Below are positions 48,545 to 59,408 of a stretch of 64,000 nucleotides of DNA, in pieces (positions within the stretch are counted from its first letter, which is position 1; each line of letters opens with the position of its first letter). A program made the translations under genes and the position numbers. Under the pieces are notes generated by a model. It was not told where the DNA came from. It did no database searches and worked only from the letters and a program-made list of their open reading frames with translations. Source of the DNA: Meconema thalassinum (Eukaryota > Arthropoda > Insecta > Orthoptera > Tettigoniidae); contig OX336397.1 of the NCBI GenBank assembly GCA_946902985.2, positions 152,451,890 to 152,515,889 of the forward strand, read 5' to 3'.

Positions 48545-48948
48545 AGATGGTGTATTGGCTTTCACGGCCGGTGAATTAAAACTCAGCAATTCTTCTAGGT
48601 TGTGCCGTGTCTTGTGTGGGGTTTCGCCTAGGACACCAAGCTAGGCTCATCGGCGGGCTCTTGGTGTCCCTGCCCGGACCCCCACAGGAGTATCGAACTG
48701 CGCGATACCTCCCTTTATATAGAGTGCAACTGCACTCCTTGACTGCGAGAACCAAAAGCTAAAGCAGCCATAACCTCCCTATGAAGGCTTCCAAAAAGAT
48801 GGTGTATTGGCTTTCACGGCCGGTGAATTAAAACTCAGCAAAAACTCGGGCAGGGACACCAAGAGCCCGCCGATGAGCCTAGCTTGGTGTCCTAGGCGAA
48901 ACCCCACACAAGACACGGCACAAACCTAGAAGAATTGCTGAGTTTTAC
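48545..48948. mobile_element. Fold-back (long inverted repeat) element, copy 2
   Basis: Arms 48577-48670 and 48848-48948 are inverted copies with the same core as 34073-34257. The sequence GATGGTGTATTGGCTTTCAC plus the CCGGTGAATTAAAACTCAGCA block occurs twice in direct orientation (48546 and 48799). A 180-bp GC-richer loop lies between. Confidence 0.75.
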
Positions 48949-49044
48949 ATTTTCTGTAATTTAAAATTATTTGCCATAACATGAATATAACTTCTGGCCA
49001 CTGTCAATTAAAATGTGCTTTCTGCAATCTGCCTTCGTGCTCTC

Positions 49045-49917
49045 CACCACAAGTACCACATGGATATGACTTTTGCCCCAACGATGAACAAGGATTTTTT
49101 GTGAGCCTCCCAATCAGTGAAATTTAATCCGTACATACTATATGAATACTGCTTTTGGCAAGTATGAATTAACACACGAGTCGTTATACACCCAATAAAG
49201 TAAAATATGCTCCTCATGTACTATCTGAATATGCCTTGCGGCAACTAAGTAACAAGCGAATCTTAAGAGATACTTGTAGTAAATGTTGCTGCATATATAA
49301 TGCAAAAGTTTGGCATATATTTTCTTCAGTAAAGTTAGCTTGGCTTAATCTGTGTAGATGCGGCTATTAGCCCCAATCAATTAGCATGTGTCTAACATTT
49401 TGTTTTCGTATTAAGGTTTTCTCCGCATGAGTTTTTCTAAAGATTCTTCCTAGTTTAGATTCCGAAAATGTTGCATGAATTTGTCTTCAGGTACTAGCAT
49501 GTGACTACAAAGGTCCTATCCCTGCAAATATAGCTCCGCATTAACAACATGGAAGCACATTTGACCACCAATAAATAGCATGTGTCTATCTAAAGAACTT
49601 GGCAAAGTAAAGTTTGGTCCGGATGTACTAAATGGTTATTGTTTCAGCCCACTATGAATTAGGTGACTCTTCAAAGACCCGTTCCCAGAAAAGTGGCTCC
49701 AAATGTACTGCATGAAAAGGGCTGTAAGCTGCTATGAAAAAGCAAGTGTGTCTCAAATCATAGATTCATAGTCAAATTTTATTCACATGTGCTACCCAAA
49801 TACGCATTATCTAACTTCGTATCGGAAAGAAAACCAGTTAATCTCCAAATAGCGCTTCAGAGTAAAGCTTGTTCCACATTTACCATTCGAATGCGTATTA
49901 GGTAGATTTCATTAGAA
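49045..49917 (-). repeat. Inverted duplication, right arm
   Basis: Minus-strand match to 41985-42842, including the SYSMYGLNFTDWEAHK and FIVGAK frame at 49070-49150. Between the arms lie the Tc1 element, the SINE and fold-back copy 2. Confidence 0.75.
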
Positions 49918-50051
49918 AGCTAACTGTTGCAATGGGTGCCATGTTTAGACTTCCAGAAAATGTCGACATATCTTCGCGTTTCCCATCCCCTAGACCCCAA
50001 ACACACCATCACTTCGAAAGTTTATTTATAATTTATGTATATATTTATATA

Positions 50052-51377
50052 AGGTGGGTTCAAAAAGTAACATGCCGGAGGCATATTTACAGAAACCAGT
50101 ACCTGTATGTTAGAAGTATTGGCCCTGGCCGTTGAGGCACGTGTCCCACTGTGACACGAGGCGGTGTATGGCGGTCTCATAACATTCCCTGGGCTGCGAT
50201 GTGAACCAGTTTCGCATGTACAGCTGGACGTCGACGTCCGAGGGGAATCGTTGGCCCCGCAGAGCCCTTTCCAGGGGACCAAACATGGCGTAATCACAGG
50301 GAGAGAGGTCTGGACTGTATGGAGGGTGGCCGAGAACCTCCCATTTGAATGTTTGCAGGAGTGCCGCGACTGTGTTGGCCGTATGAGGTCGTGCATTGTC
50401 GTGGAGCAGAATGACCCCACGGGTGAGATTGCTTGGTCGTTTTGTTTTGATCGCTTGGCGAAGGATGGTCAAGTTTTGCGAGTAACGCTGGGCATTCACT
50501 GTTGTCCCATGCGGCATGAAGTGTATAAGAAGCGGGCCATCTTGATCAAAGAAGAACGTCAATATTACCTTTCCTGCACTCGTGTGGATGGCCTTGCCCT
50601 TCTTTGGGTGGTGGTGACCCTGGATGCTTCCACTGGAGGCTTTGTCGTTTGGATTCTGGTTCGTAGTGATGACACCATGACACATCTCCAGCCACCACCC
50701 GTGCCAGGAACTCATTCCCTTCCCTCGCTTAGCGCTGCAGATGACCAAGACAGTGGGTCATTCGACATGCTGCCTGGTGTGGTTGATGACGGTGGGGCAC
50801 TCATTGGGCACACACTTTTCGCAAGAGCAGTCGTTCCCTCGTAATGATCTGCACACTTCCGACGCTCAATCCGACCACGGCGGCTATGACGTTCACTCTC
50901 ACTCGGCGGTCCTGGGTAATGGGTGCATCAACCAGCTGGACGTTGTCATCGGTAATGCAGGGGGTTGCCCCAGACCGGGCATCATCGGCTAACGACACCC
51001 GTCCTTCCCTGAAGAGCTTGTGCCACGCCTTGACCCTTGCAAGGGACATGCAGTATTCGCCATATACTTGTGACATTCGGCGATGAATGAACGTTCCCCC
51101 TACCCCTTCCGCTGTCAGAAACCGAACAACACATCTTTTCTCATCGATTGACGTCTCCATGTCACTGTTTTCAATGAGACTGGCAGCGTTGGACGAATGA
51201 TGCATGCTGCTGCTCGCTTTGTATCGTCACGTGACGTGCACGCGTGCCCTCTACCGACGGGCTGTGACCTTCCACGCTCAGGTCGGAACTACACCTCGTT
51301 ACACACGCCACGATTAGGCGATGTCGTCACTGGTTTGCGTATTCCAGCCTCCGGCTCGTTACTTTTTGAACGCACCT
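50052..51377 (-). mobile_element. mariner transposon, full length (1326 bp)
   Basis: Both ends carry AGGTGsGTTCAAAAAGTAAC followed by GCCGGAGGC in inverted orientation, flanked by TA (50050-50051, 51378-51379). Length is that of intact mariner elements. The ends match over about 31 bp with three differences, suggesting moderate age. Confidence 0.9.
50110..51205 (-). pseudogene. mariner transposase, DD34D, frameshifted
   Basis: 50801-51205 encodes the N-terminal DNA-binding half (MHHSSNAASLIENSD, FLTAEGVGGTFIHRRM, VKAWHKLFREGR). 50110-50748 encodes the catalytic half: HDNARPHTA (second Asp) and YSPDLSPCDY (third Asp) with 34 residues between them, the mariner spacing. The first Asp region (GDVSWCHHYEPESK) survives in another frame at about 50660-50700. 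At least two frameshifts and a stop lie between 50620 and 50800. The enzyme would cut and paste the element. Confidence 0.87.
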
Positions 51378-51379
51378 TA

Positions 51380-53640
51380 TATATATCACTTTATTGTGGA
51401 CACGATAACTACCGCAATTTTTCACCAATCACTTTGAATGTTGTACATAATATGTATCCCTTTAACATCTTGGTCGAGATCGTTAACGGGCACAATCGCT
51501 TGAAGGGGGTGAAAATGGGGGACTTTTTTCGAAAAAGTGAAATATCGCTATATTTCTCTTAATATGTGAAATATCGAATCCATTCAAAGTTCACACTGTG
51601 TGTCGGATAAGGTCCCAAAATATATGTTTGAACATTTTTTGATAGCGCCAACCATTGACCAAAGGGGTGGGATTTTTTTTTTTCGGGAAACATTAATCAT
51701 ATCTCACTTAATAGGCACAATAAAAAACCGTACAAAATGGACAGTATTCCCCAAATAATTACCTAAAACTTTTCTCTAAAAGAATTTTTGATATGACCCA
51801 CCATTACGCCAAGGGATGAGCAAAATGATTTCGGAACTAGAATAAAATGCCAAGAACCATCAGAAGTTGTCTTGACAACGCCACTAAACTGATGAGGGAT
51901 GAGCCATCAGAGGTTGACATGACAACGCCATTGCACGAGATCACATTCAGTTTTCCATCTGACTCTGTGGGAAGCGGCTTCGGTGACAAAACTGGTAGCA
52001 TGTTGAACTTCTATGCCCAAGGTCGTGGCTTCAAAGCCGGCCGTAGTCGTCGGATTTTCGAAGGGCGTTAAAAATCCCTCAGTATGATTTCCTTCAGAGG
52101 GGATGTTCCAACGTTCGTTGCTAATTGCTGATTGCGGTGGCATCTAGTAGCCAAGTTCACAGCTAGGTGTCGTTGATAGTAGTATTTGGTAGCAAAATTA
52201 GGAACTACTACTTGGAATTGACCGTCTGCAGTCCTTAACTGAATTACAAACTAATACAGCCATCACAATTAACACCGGTTATCAGACAGATTCTACACAC
52301 ACCCTCAGTACACGGGGCTACATGACCGCGTTTTCGCTGCCCCTAAACTGAGGAACCAACCAACACCTCTGCGGGAGATAAAATTTTGCGTGAAGAAGTA
52401 ACAGACCGATAGATAGTTACACATCAGTGTCAAAACCTTACATAAGGACAGTGTGACCACAAGTATAAAAATGGTCCCCAAGTGACGAGAAGGTTACCGT
52501 CCCCATAAGACAATAAAATGTTAAAAATATGCATAAAAAGACGAAAAACAAAGTTAATTAAGCTCCAATTGTAAAATACTTTCTCGCAATAAATGAGGTC
52601 TGATCCTTCTACGAAAACCTGCATATTATGCCTATTTTCGCATATCCCCTAGTTTGCCCGGTGAAATCTACCTCAGCCTTCCAGCACTTTGATGAACAAC
52701 TGAGCGAAAAGGTCGCCATCAAGAACCGCTACTCTATCATCTAGCGAAGGATATCGTCCCATGAGAATACATTTGCCTATTGCGCACTTTGAAACGATCA
52801 GAGGAGCTCTGCGTGCTTTCTTCTCAACAGGACGGATATCCGCTTTTGAATATATATTCAAAAATCATTGAATATAATTTATTAATCTGAAAGGCATTCT
52901 TATTTTATTTTTAAAGGATATAGTGCAAACTCAAGCTTAAATATTTCAAAAAATTATTTCGTCCCGAAAGGGTCTCTTAAGAGCACGCGGAATCAACAAT
53001 GGTCTTTCTTTTAGCCCTGTTTTCCCTTATACTCAACATATGAATTTTCGTTTAAATTGACCATATAAAGTGGTTAGATCTGATCTCTTTCTCCTCGAAA
53101 CTCCGTGTAAGTGCAATTTTCTTGTCTTTAGTTTGGTCTATTACATTTGGCGATCCTAATTGTTTAAGGTCCTTCTCAGTCTGTTTGAACCAATATGATC
53201 CGGTTTTTGTTCTTCTGGCATGTGTGAATTTTATAAGTTACTGTAAATTGTTTGGGTCCATTCTTTCTAAGTGCCCCATCAATTTGATTCGTTGCAGACG
53301 TATTGCGTCTGTGAGTCTGAAGATACTTTTATATCGTAACCTTCAGTCCTTGATATGGAATTGAATTTGTAGAAAGATAGAAATGAAATAGCAAGAAAAG
53401 ATTATTCAATAAGTGATTGACAATAACCAAATTATTTCTCTGCAAAAGTTACAATCCTGCATTACAAACGACCATCATCGAAAATTCTAGTATTTCTCAT
53501 CCTCAAACTGATTGAATTGGACGCTTCACACGCAGATATTTATAATAAAAAAATGTCCATATTTAATTTGACACTGATCAGCTTTTACCTGCCATAATTT
53601 ACTTTGTTTCACCAATATTTACATTTCTTAACACCAATTC
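51380..53640. other. Unassigned AT-rich stretch
   Basis: No supported gene. A possible tRNA-related or palindromic patch (GGCTTCAAAGCCGGCCGTAG at 52029) and a 62-codon minus-strand ORF (52673-52861, RYPSLDDRVAVL) that faintly resembles transposase N-terminal regions are too weak to call. Confidence 0.4.
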
Positions 53641-53649
53641 TCAGAATTA

Positions 53650-54190
53650 GCACACTTATTGTTTATTTAAATTGTAATTGTTTACATAATTATATTTGTA
53701 TAATAGTTTATAACATTTCAAACTGTTTATAAAACTTTGTAATTGTTTGTAAAATTTCCCATTGTGTACTATAGTAATTTTGTGATTTGTAATGGATTGA
53801 AATGTTGATTTGTTTATAAAATGTTGTAATCTGCCATTCGTTATTAAATATATAATTGTTTATACATTTTTGTAATTGTTTATAAAATTTCCAATTCATT
53901 AAAAAATGTGTAATTTAGATTAGCAACGTTGGTAAAATGGGTAATTGTTTATAACTATGACATTTAATTAATCAAATGTTTATAATATTAATCTTGCCAA
54001 TTTATTATACAGTAACATTAGCATTTATTAAGTTGAACAAAAATTATTTATTAGAACTATAATTGTTTCTAACATAATTCTAGATTTAGATTTGGTAATT
54101 GTTCATCAGCATTGTCAATAGTCTTTAACATAACATCTATCTTTATAATTGTATATAATTAAATGCATTGTCAATTTATTAAAGATTGAA
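53650..54190. repeat. AT-rich degenerate tandem repeat
   Basis: The phrase AATTGTTTATAAAATTTTGTAA recurs, in whole or part, about every 30-40 bp (for example near 53690, 53725, 53740, 53810, 53860, 53875, 53942). No coding capacity. Confidence 0.6.
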
Positions 54191-54550
54191 AGGGCGATAT
54201 TAATTTTTTCTGACAGCCTAAATCTGTCCATTATGCGTACTACTACATTATTAAGAAATTAGGAATTTCTTATCAATGCGGCTTGGTCCCTAGTTACATT
54301 AGTCCTTCATCGTACAATACCACTTTATGGTCTCTGCCCTCTAAGGCAATTATTTACGCATACAACGGTATACGGGGTTAATATAAATATTCTGAATTTT
54401 TGAACGTAGAATTGTTAGCGCTTTGTCAATAAAAACACACTGATCACAAAATAATGTTTGTTGATTTCCTAACACGCAAGTAGTATACACTTTTAGACTT
54501 TGGATATTGCGTAATCGCGAGGACATATTGCATCATCATGCACTTAATGG

Positions 54551-55160
54551 TGACGTCATGGGGCACTTAATGGATGCTTAGAGCTAGCATGTGCACATGT
54601 TAGCGTGGGAAGAGGTTGACCTTTAGCCGCTCGAAGCAGATAACCTTTGGCTTATTTATGCGATGGAGATAAAAATTAATGGGTGTTGACGTCATCTGAT
54701 AACCAAGCGAGTGTGAGCATGTGCAGCTGTGCAAGCGATCACGTGATATGTCTGCAGTGTTCGCGTGAGTAATCGCTAGAAGCAGATAACATTTGGCTTG
54801 TTTATGCGGAGGTGATAAAAAATTAATGGGTGTTGACGTCATGGGAGGTTGTTTATTAGGATGATAACCGTCTTCCGACATTAGAGCGAGCATGTGCACG
54901 TGCACATGTTAGCGTGGGAAGAGGTAGACCTTTAACCGCTTGAAGCAGATAACCTTTGGCTTATTTATGCGATGGAGATAAAAATTAATGGGTGTTGACG
55001 TCATCTGATACCCGTGCAAGTGTGCAGCTGTGCGAGCGATCACGTGATATGTCTGCAGTGTTCGCGTGAGACGTGGTTGACCTTAAACGTCATTGGGTAA
55101 GAATGTAATCTTTGACTTCTTTAAGTAATAGTGATTAAAAAAATGAGATGATTGCGTCAG
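54551..55160 (+). promoter_or_regulatory. Repeat-rich putative control region of the viral element (CRE and E-box motifs)
   Basis: A 60-bp module (AAGCAGATAAC, TTTGGCTT, TTTATGCG, TAATGGGTGTTGACGTCAT) occurs three times at 54632-54694, 54779-54841 and 54942-55003, with a decayed fourth near 55100-55160. A larger unit repeats with a 309-bp period (about 54590-54770 and 54895-55070). TGACGTCA, the full CRE palindrome, occurs at 54551-54558, 54687-54694, 54834-54841 and 54996-55003. CACGTG occurs at 54740-54745, 54897-54902 and 55041-55046; CATGTGCACGTGCACATG (54891-54908) is an 18-bp perfect palindrome. The region lies directly upstream of the first viral ORF. It could be a promoter or enhancer or part of a terminal repeat; function is inferred. 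Confidence 0.6.
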
Positions 55161-55217
55161 AAGCTTGTTTTGTAGCATTTGGTTTCTTGAGTGTAGGTGG
55201 GGGTGAAGGATATATAC

Positions 55218-55625
55218 ATGCATGTGTGCGAGGATGAGTTTAACTTCTACGTTTGCGCGAAGAGAGTGTGTGTGAAAGAAATAAAGAAAGTCAACGACGA
55301 GGAACAAATTGTGTGTGTGATGGATGTTCTAACGAAGTTCAATAACTTAGCCACTTGCGTTGAGTATTCTAATAAGAAACTATCAGAACTAATAATTGAT
55401 TTACCGTATGTGGTCCAAATTATTCCGGCTGTGGAGACGAGATTTGGAAGAAAAATAGTGGTGGACATTATCATTGAAGATGAAATAACAAGTGTATTTC
55501 TACCAGCAGTATTTGCAAAACTAAGCGCATCAGAGGTCGATGAACTAAACTCACTTAGAGGCAAACTGATGTTGGAGTATTTGGGGTTGAAGAACAGCTC
55601 ACATCAAGTTGTTTTAAAACTGTAA
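55218..55625 (+). CDS. Small protein at the 5' end of the endogenous viral element
   Basis: 135 codons from ATG 55218 to TAA 55623, intact. Mixed alpha/beta sequence with VVDIIIEDEITSVFLPAVF, alternating hydrophobic strands and a C-terminal VDELNSLRGKLMLEY helix. The overall look (short strand-rich protein with an FLP motif next to a PolB gene) recalls small DNA-binding proteins of invertebrate DNA-virus elements, possibly OB-fold, but I do not recognise a specific family. A GTGAGT donor follows 7 nt after the stop, and the next ORF is in compatible phase, so it may be the first exon of a spliced gene whose last codons acquired a stop. Codon use matches the PolB gene downstream. Confidence 0.6.
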   Translation: MHVCEDEFNFYVCAKRVCVKEIKKVNDEEQIVCVMDVLTKFNNLATCVEYSNKKLSELIIDLPYVVQIIPAVETRFGRKIVVDIIIEDEITSVFLPAVFAKLSASEVDELNSLRGKLMLEYLGLKNSSHQVVLKL

Positions 55626-55632
55626 ATTTTTG

Positions 55633-55729
55633 GTGAGTATATATATGCGGATTATATATGTATTGATTGATATAACGATTGATATATATTTAGTTGCTTA
55701 TTATTTCTTAATTTGTTTAATTTTTTCAG
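55633..55729 (+). other. Candidate phase-1 intron
   Basis: GTGAGT donor at 55633, TTTAATTTTTTCAG acceptor ending 55729, 97 nt, AT-rich. The reading frame upstream (small ORF) and downstream (second ORF) agree in phase if it is removed. Confidence 0.4.
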
Positions 55730-56253
55730 ATTATCAAAAAACCAATAAAAGGAACAGCAAAATAAAGCGGAAAACTGTTAATTTTCTGAGTGGAACTGAA
55801 CATCGTTCGCACCCGGTAATAGAGTATCATCTTGTATGCTTTCATCAGTCTGAAAAAGGCGAAGGAGAAGAAGATGATGATGAGGTGAGTCATAATGAGA
55901 AAGAAGCTTGTTTTAACAAATGGACATCTTCGAGTGGAATTTGAACATATTCAGTCTACGTTACTACTGTTAGCAAATCAGATGATAGTCAGCGAGAGGT
56001 GACAGAAACAGTTCTAAAATATTTGTTACAAGAATTATGTGAAGATGAACATTTTATTTGTTTCTTCGGATACAAAACATTTGATGAGGTTTTCAAAATT
56101 GAATTTTCCATGACTTGTTTTGAAGTAACAAAATTGAATGAGTATAGAAACAAATTGCTTGGTAAACTTCAGGATGAATTTCCCTTTGAAGCCATTCATT
56201 GTTCACTGGAGATTACAGGCAGTAATTTATCTCAATGGCTTGAATATACTTAA
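55645..56253 (+). pseudogene. Second ORF of the viral element, interrupted by a stop; possible exon
   Basis: One frame runs to 56253 with a single TGA at 55942-55944. It contains a Lys/Arg-rich start (TNKRNSKIKRKTVNF), an acidic run (EGEEDDDE) and a globular end (ICFFGYKTFDEVFKIEFSM, NEYRNKLLGKL). No Met occurs in this frame between the possible splice acceptor (CAG 55727-55729) and the TGA, so the part after the acceptor looks like an internal exon. Function unknown; it lies between the small ORF and the DNA polymerase, all on the same strand. Confidence 0.5.
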
Positions 56254-59200
56254 AAAGATTATAGGTTTATGGTGAGCCGATGTTACAGCAACTACTGGTG
56301 GTGTATTAACAACAGTGCAAATTGGACAATTGCTTAGAGAACAATGGCAACACCTCCTAGCAAACGTAGAAAGGTTGATATTGTAATACATAATAACAGT
56401 GAAAATATAAGAAAACAATTGGACAATGAATTTGAAAATGTTTCAAATTTTAGAAGTGAACTAAACGGTGCCATTTCAATATCATACCAAATCGGGGAAT
56501 ACACTCAAACGGACTTGATTGAGAACAGTGATGAGTTGATTGAATGTTGGAGAGTTATTAGTGAGCACATATTGCAACAAGCTTTGAATTGTGAAGAAAT
56601 TACACTTCAAATAAAGGATGAATCTTTCTTAAGCTGTGAGTTAATTGAAACGGCATTCAATTCTAGAGTGTACACACTTGCAGTTTCAAATGTTAAGAAT
56701 GAGTTTTTGGATCCTCGCGAATTTTTAGCAAATGCTAATATTTGGTTTACAAAGTATGTTAAGAAAGCGTTAACTGTACAAGCTTTAAAGGTGAATTCAG
56801 TTTTGTGTGCACAGTATGTGCTTCGCGACATATCAGAAAAAAAATATTTTGCTGTCAAAAATAAAGTAGTTTTCGAGTATACTGACTTAAATGAATTTTA
56901 TAATAATCATATCATTGAAGGTACATTGACAAAAATGAGCGAATTTGAAGAAAATGGCTCTGGGTGGGCTTTAGAAAAAATTCATAGTTTGAGAATTAAT
57001 ATAAATAAATATGTTGGATTTCATGTAGGAATGTCCAATACTAGTAGATTGCCTGATGTAATAGTCAATAAACATGCAGTGCTAAATTTGTATGATACAA
57101 AGGAAGCTTGTTTTGCGTGGAGTGTGGTTGCTGGTTTGTATCCAAAAACTCGAAACGCGAATCATCTTTCTTCCTATCCTAATTAAAGAGATGTTTTAAA
57201 TTTAGATGATATTCCAATTCCAATGCAAATGAAATATTTAAATAAGTTTGAAAATCAAAACAATATTTCTGTAAATGTGTATGGAGCACAATATGATGAA
57301 AACTATTGTGTGTGTATGGGAACAAACGAAGTAAAAGGAAAAAGAAAACATTTACTATTGTACCTTTGTATGTATCAGATAAAGTATATGAAAGGAGTGT
57401 GGACTTATTGATGTTGCAGATTGGAAACAGTGAAAGTTATCACTTTTGTTTAATTAGAAATCTCGCTCGCCTTGTTCGTTCAAGCGTCACTAGCATCCAG
57501 AGACGGATTTATATATGTAGACGTTGTTTGTCATATTATTTTCTTGAGGATGAGTTAAATGTTCACTTTGCGGACTGTAAACAATGTCCTGTTGCAAAAA
57601 GCTTATTGCCAACTGTCGAACAAAGATTTGTTAATTTTACAGAATTTAAATTTAAAGATACAGTTCCATTTATAATTTATGCAGACACTGAATGCGTTTT
57701 GTCTCCTGTTTCCTCTTGTTTTCCAAATAGTGACATTCCTAACTCTACATTAACACATAAACATATTCCTTACAGCATTTCTTTATACCTTCATTGTAAT
57801 TTTGATAGTGATTTGTGCAGTTTTAAACTCTTTAGGGGAAATAATTGCATAGAATTGTTTGTAAAGGAACTTTATAGTATTGTAGATAAACTTCAAACAT
57901 ATTATTTATCAGCTAAACCGATGTTAAAGATGACGGAAAATGAAGAAAGATTATTTTTGTTAAGTAAAATTTGTCATATTTGCGAGAAACCGATTGCAGA
58001 TAATGAACTCAAAGTACGCGATCATTGTCACATAACTGGAAAATATAGAGGAAGCGCACACAATAGTTGTAATTTAAATTACAAAGTAACAAAGGTTCTG
58101 CCTATAGCATTTCATTATCTAACGGCCTATGATGGACATTTTATAATTAAAGAAATTTGTGAGAAACAAGATGGTGAGGTGTTACATAATCCTGGTCATA
58201 TAAGTTTGTTAGCAATGCATATGGAACGTTAAAAAGGGTTTACAAAGTATGTACGGGTTAAGAATAGATTCATTCAGTTAAGAATTATCGATACATATAA
58301 TTTCTTGTCCTGTTCACTAGATCAATGTTCATCTTCGTTAAGTGAAGATTCAAAGCAAATAACTAGACGTTATGTTAATGATGATGCACAGTTTCGAGAA
58401 AAGGCGTGTTTCCATATGAATACGTCACAAGTATGGATGTACATAACGAAACTGAATTACCAGAAATATTCAAGTTTTATAGCAGTCTTTATAATCAAAC
58501 AATATCGAACGAGGAGTATGAGTTTGCTCAATCGGTGTGGGAAACGTTTTCCTGTCAACATTTGGAGAATACGCCGATTTGTATTTAAAAGTAGACACAC
58601 TTCTTTTGGCGGATGTCTTTGAAAATTCTAGATCGAATGGCATGGAAACGTATGGCATTGATGCAGCTCATTTTTACACTGCTCCATCCATGTGTTGGTG
58701 TGCAATGAAAGAGATAACCAATGTTCAACTTGAATTGCTTCAAGATATTGATATGTTACACTTTTTTCAACGATCTATTCGAGGAGGTAATGTTCAGTGT
58801 ATAATACGACATGCGATTGCTAATAATAAGTATATGAAAACTTATGATGAGAAAAAACAAGACTCCTACATAATGTACTTTGATGTTAATAATTTATATG
58901 GATATGCTATGATGGAATATCTTCCAACAGGTTGCTTCAAATGGGTTGCAAATGTTGAAGGGTTTAATGTTTTAAATATTGATGATACTTCAGAAATCGG
59001 ATATATCTTGGAAGTAGATTTGAGTTATCCTCAAGAGTTCATGACAAACATTCAGATTACCCTCTATGTCCAGAAAAGTTGACAAAGCTAATGGCTACCC
59101 TAGATAATAAAGAACATTATGTTTTGCCTTATAGAATGTTAAAGCAATGTATTCAACTAGGAATGAAATTAGAACGTATTCACAGAATAATCGAATTCAA

Positions 59201-59400
59201 TCAGAGTCAATGGCTAAAACCATATATTGATGTGAACAAAGAGAAACGAAAACAGCCAAAAAATTATTTTATTTTATTTTTATAAATTGATGAATAATGC
59301 AATTTTTGGTCGTTCACTGATGAATGTGAGGAAGTTAAGGACATCAAATAGGTTACCAATTGGCATGGACCCTATGGTGCTAGGTCTTTAATAGCTAAGG

Positions 59401-59408
59401 CTAATTTT
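59401..59408. repeat. Target-site duplication of the RTE insertion, copy 1
   Basis: CTAATTTT, repeated at 62881-62888. Confidence 0.85.

Noticed and set aside
50164..50844. 226-codon ORF on the plus strand
   Set aside because: It is antisense to the mariner transposase, whose motifs and ends are clear.
55885..55981. Second intron that would remove the TGA at 55942
   Set aside because: The GAG-GTGAGT donor is good, but the available acceptors (55954, 55981) leave the downstream ORF out of frame and lack a pyrimidine tract.
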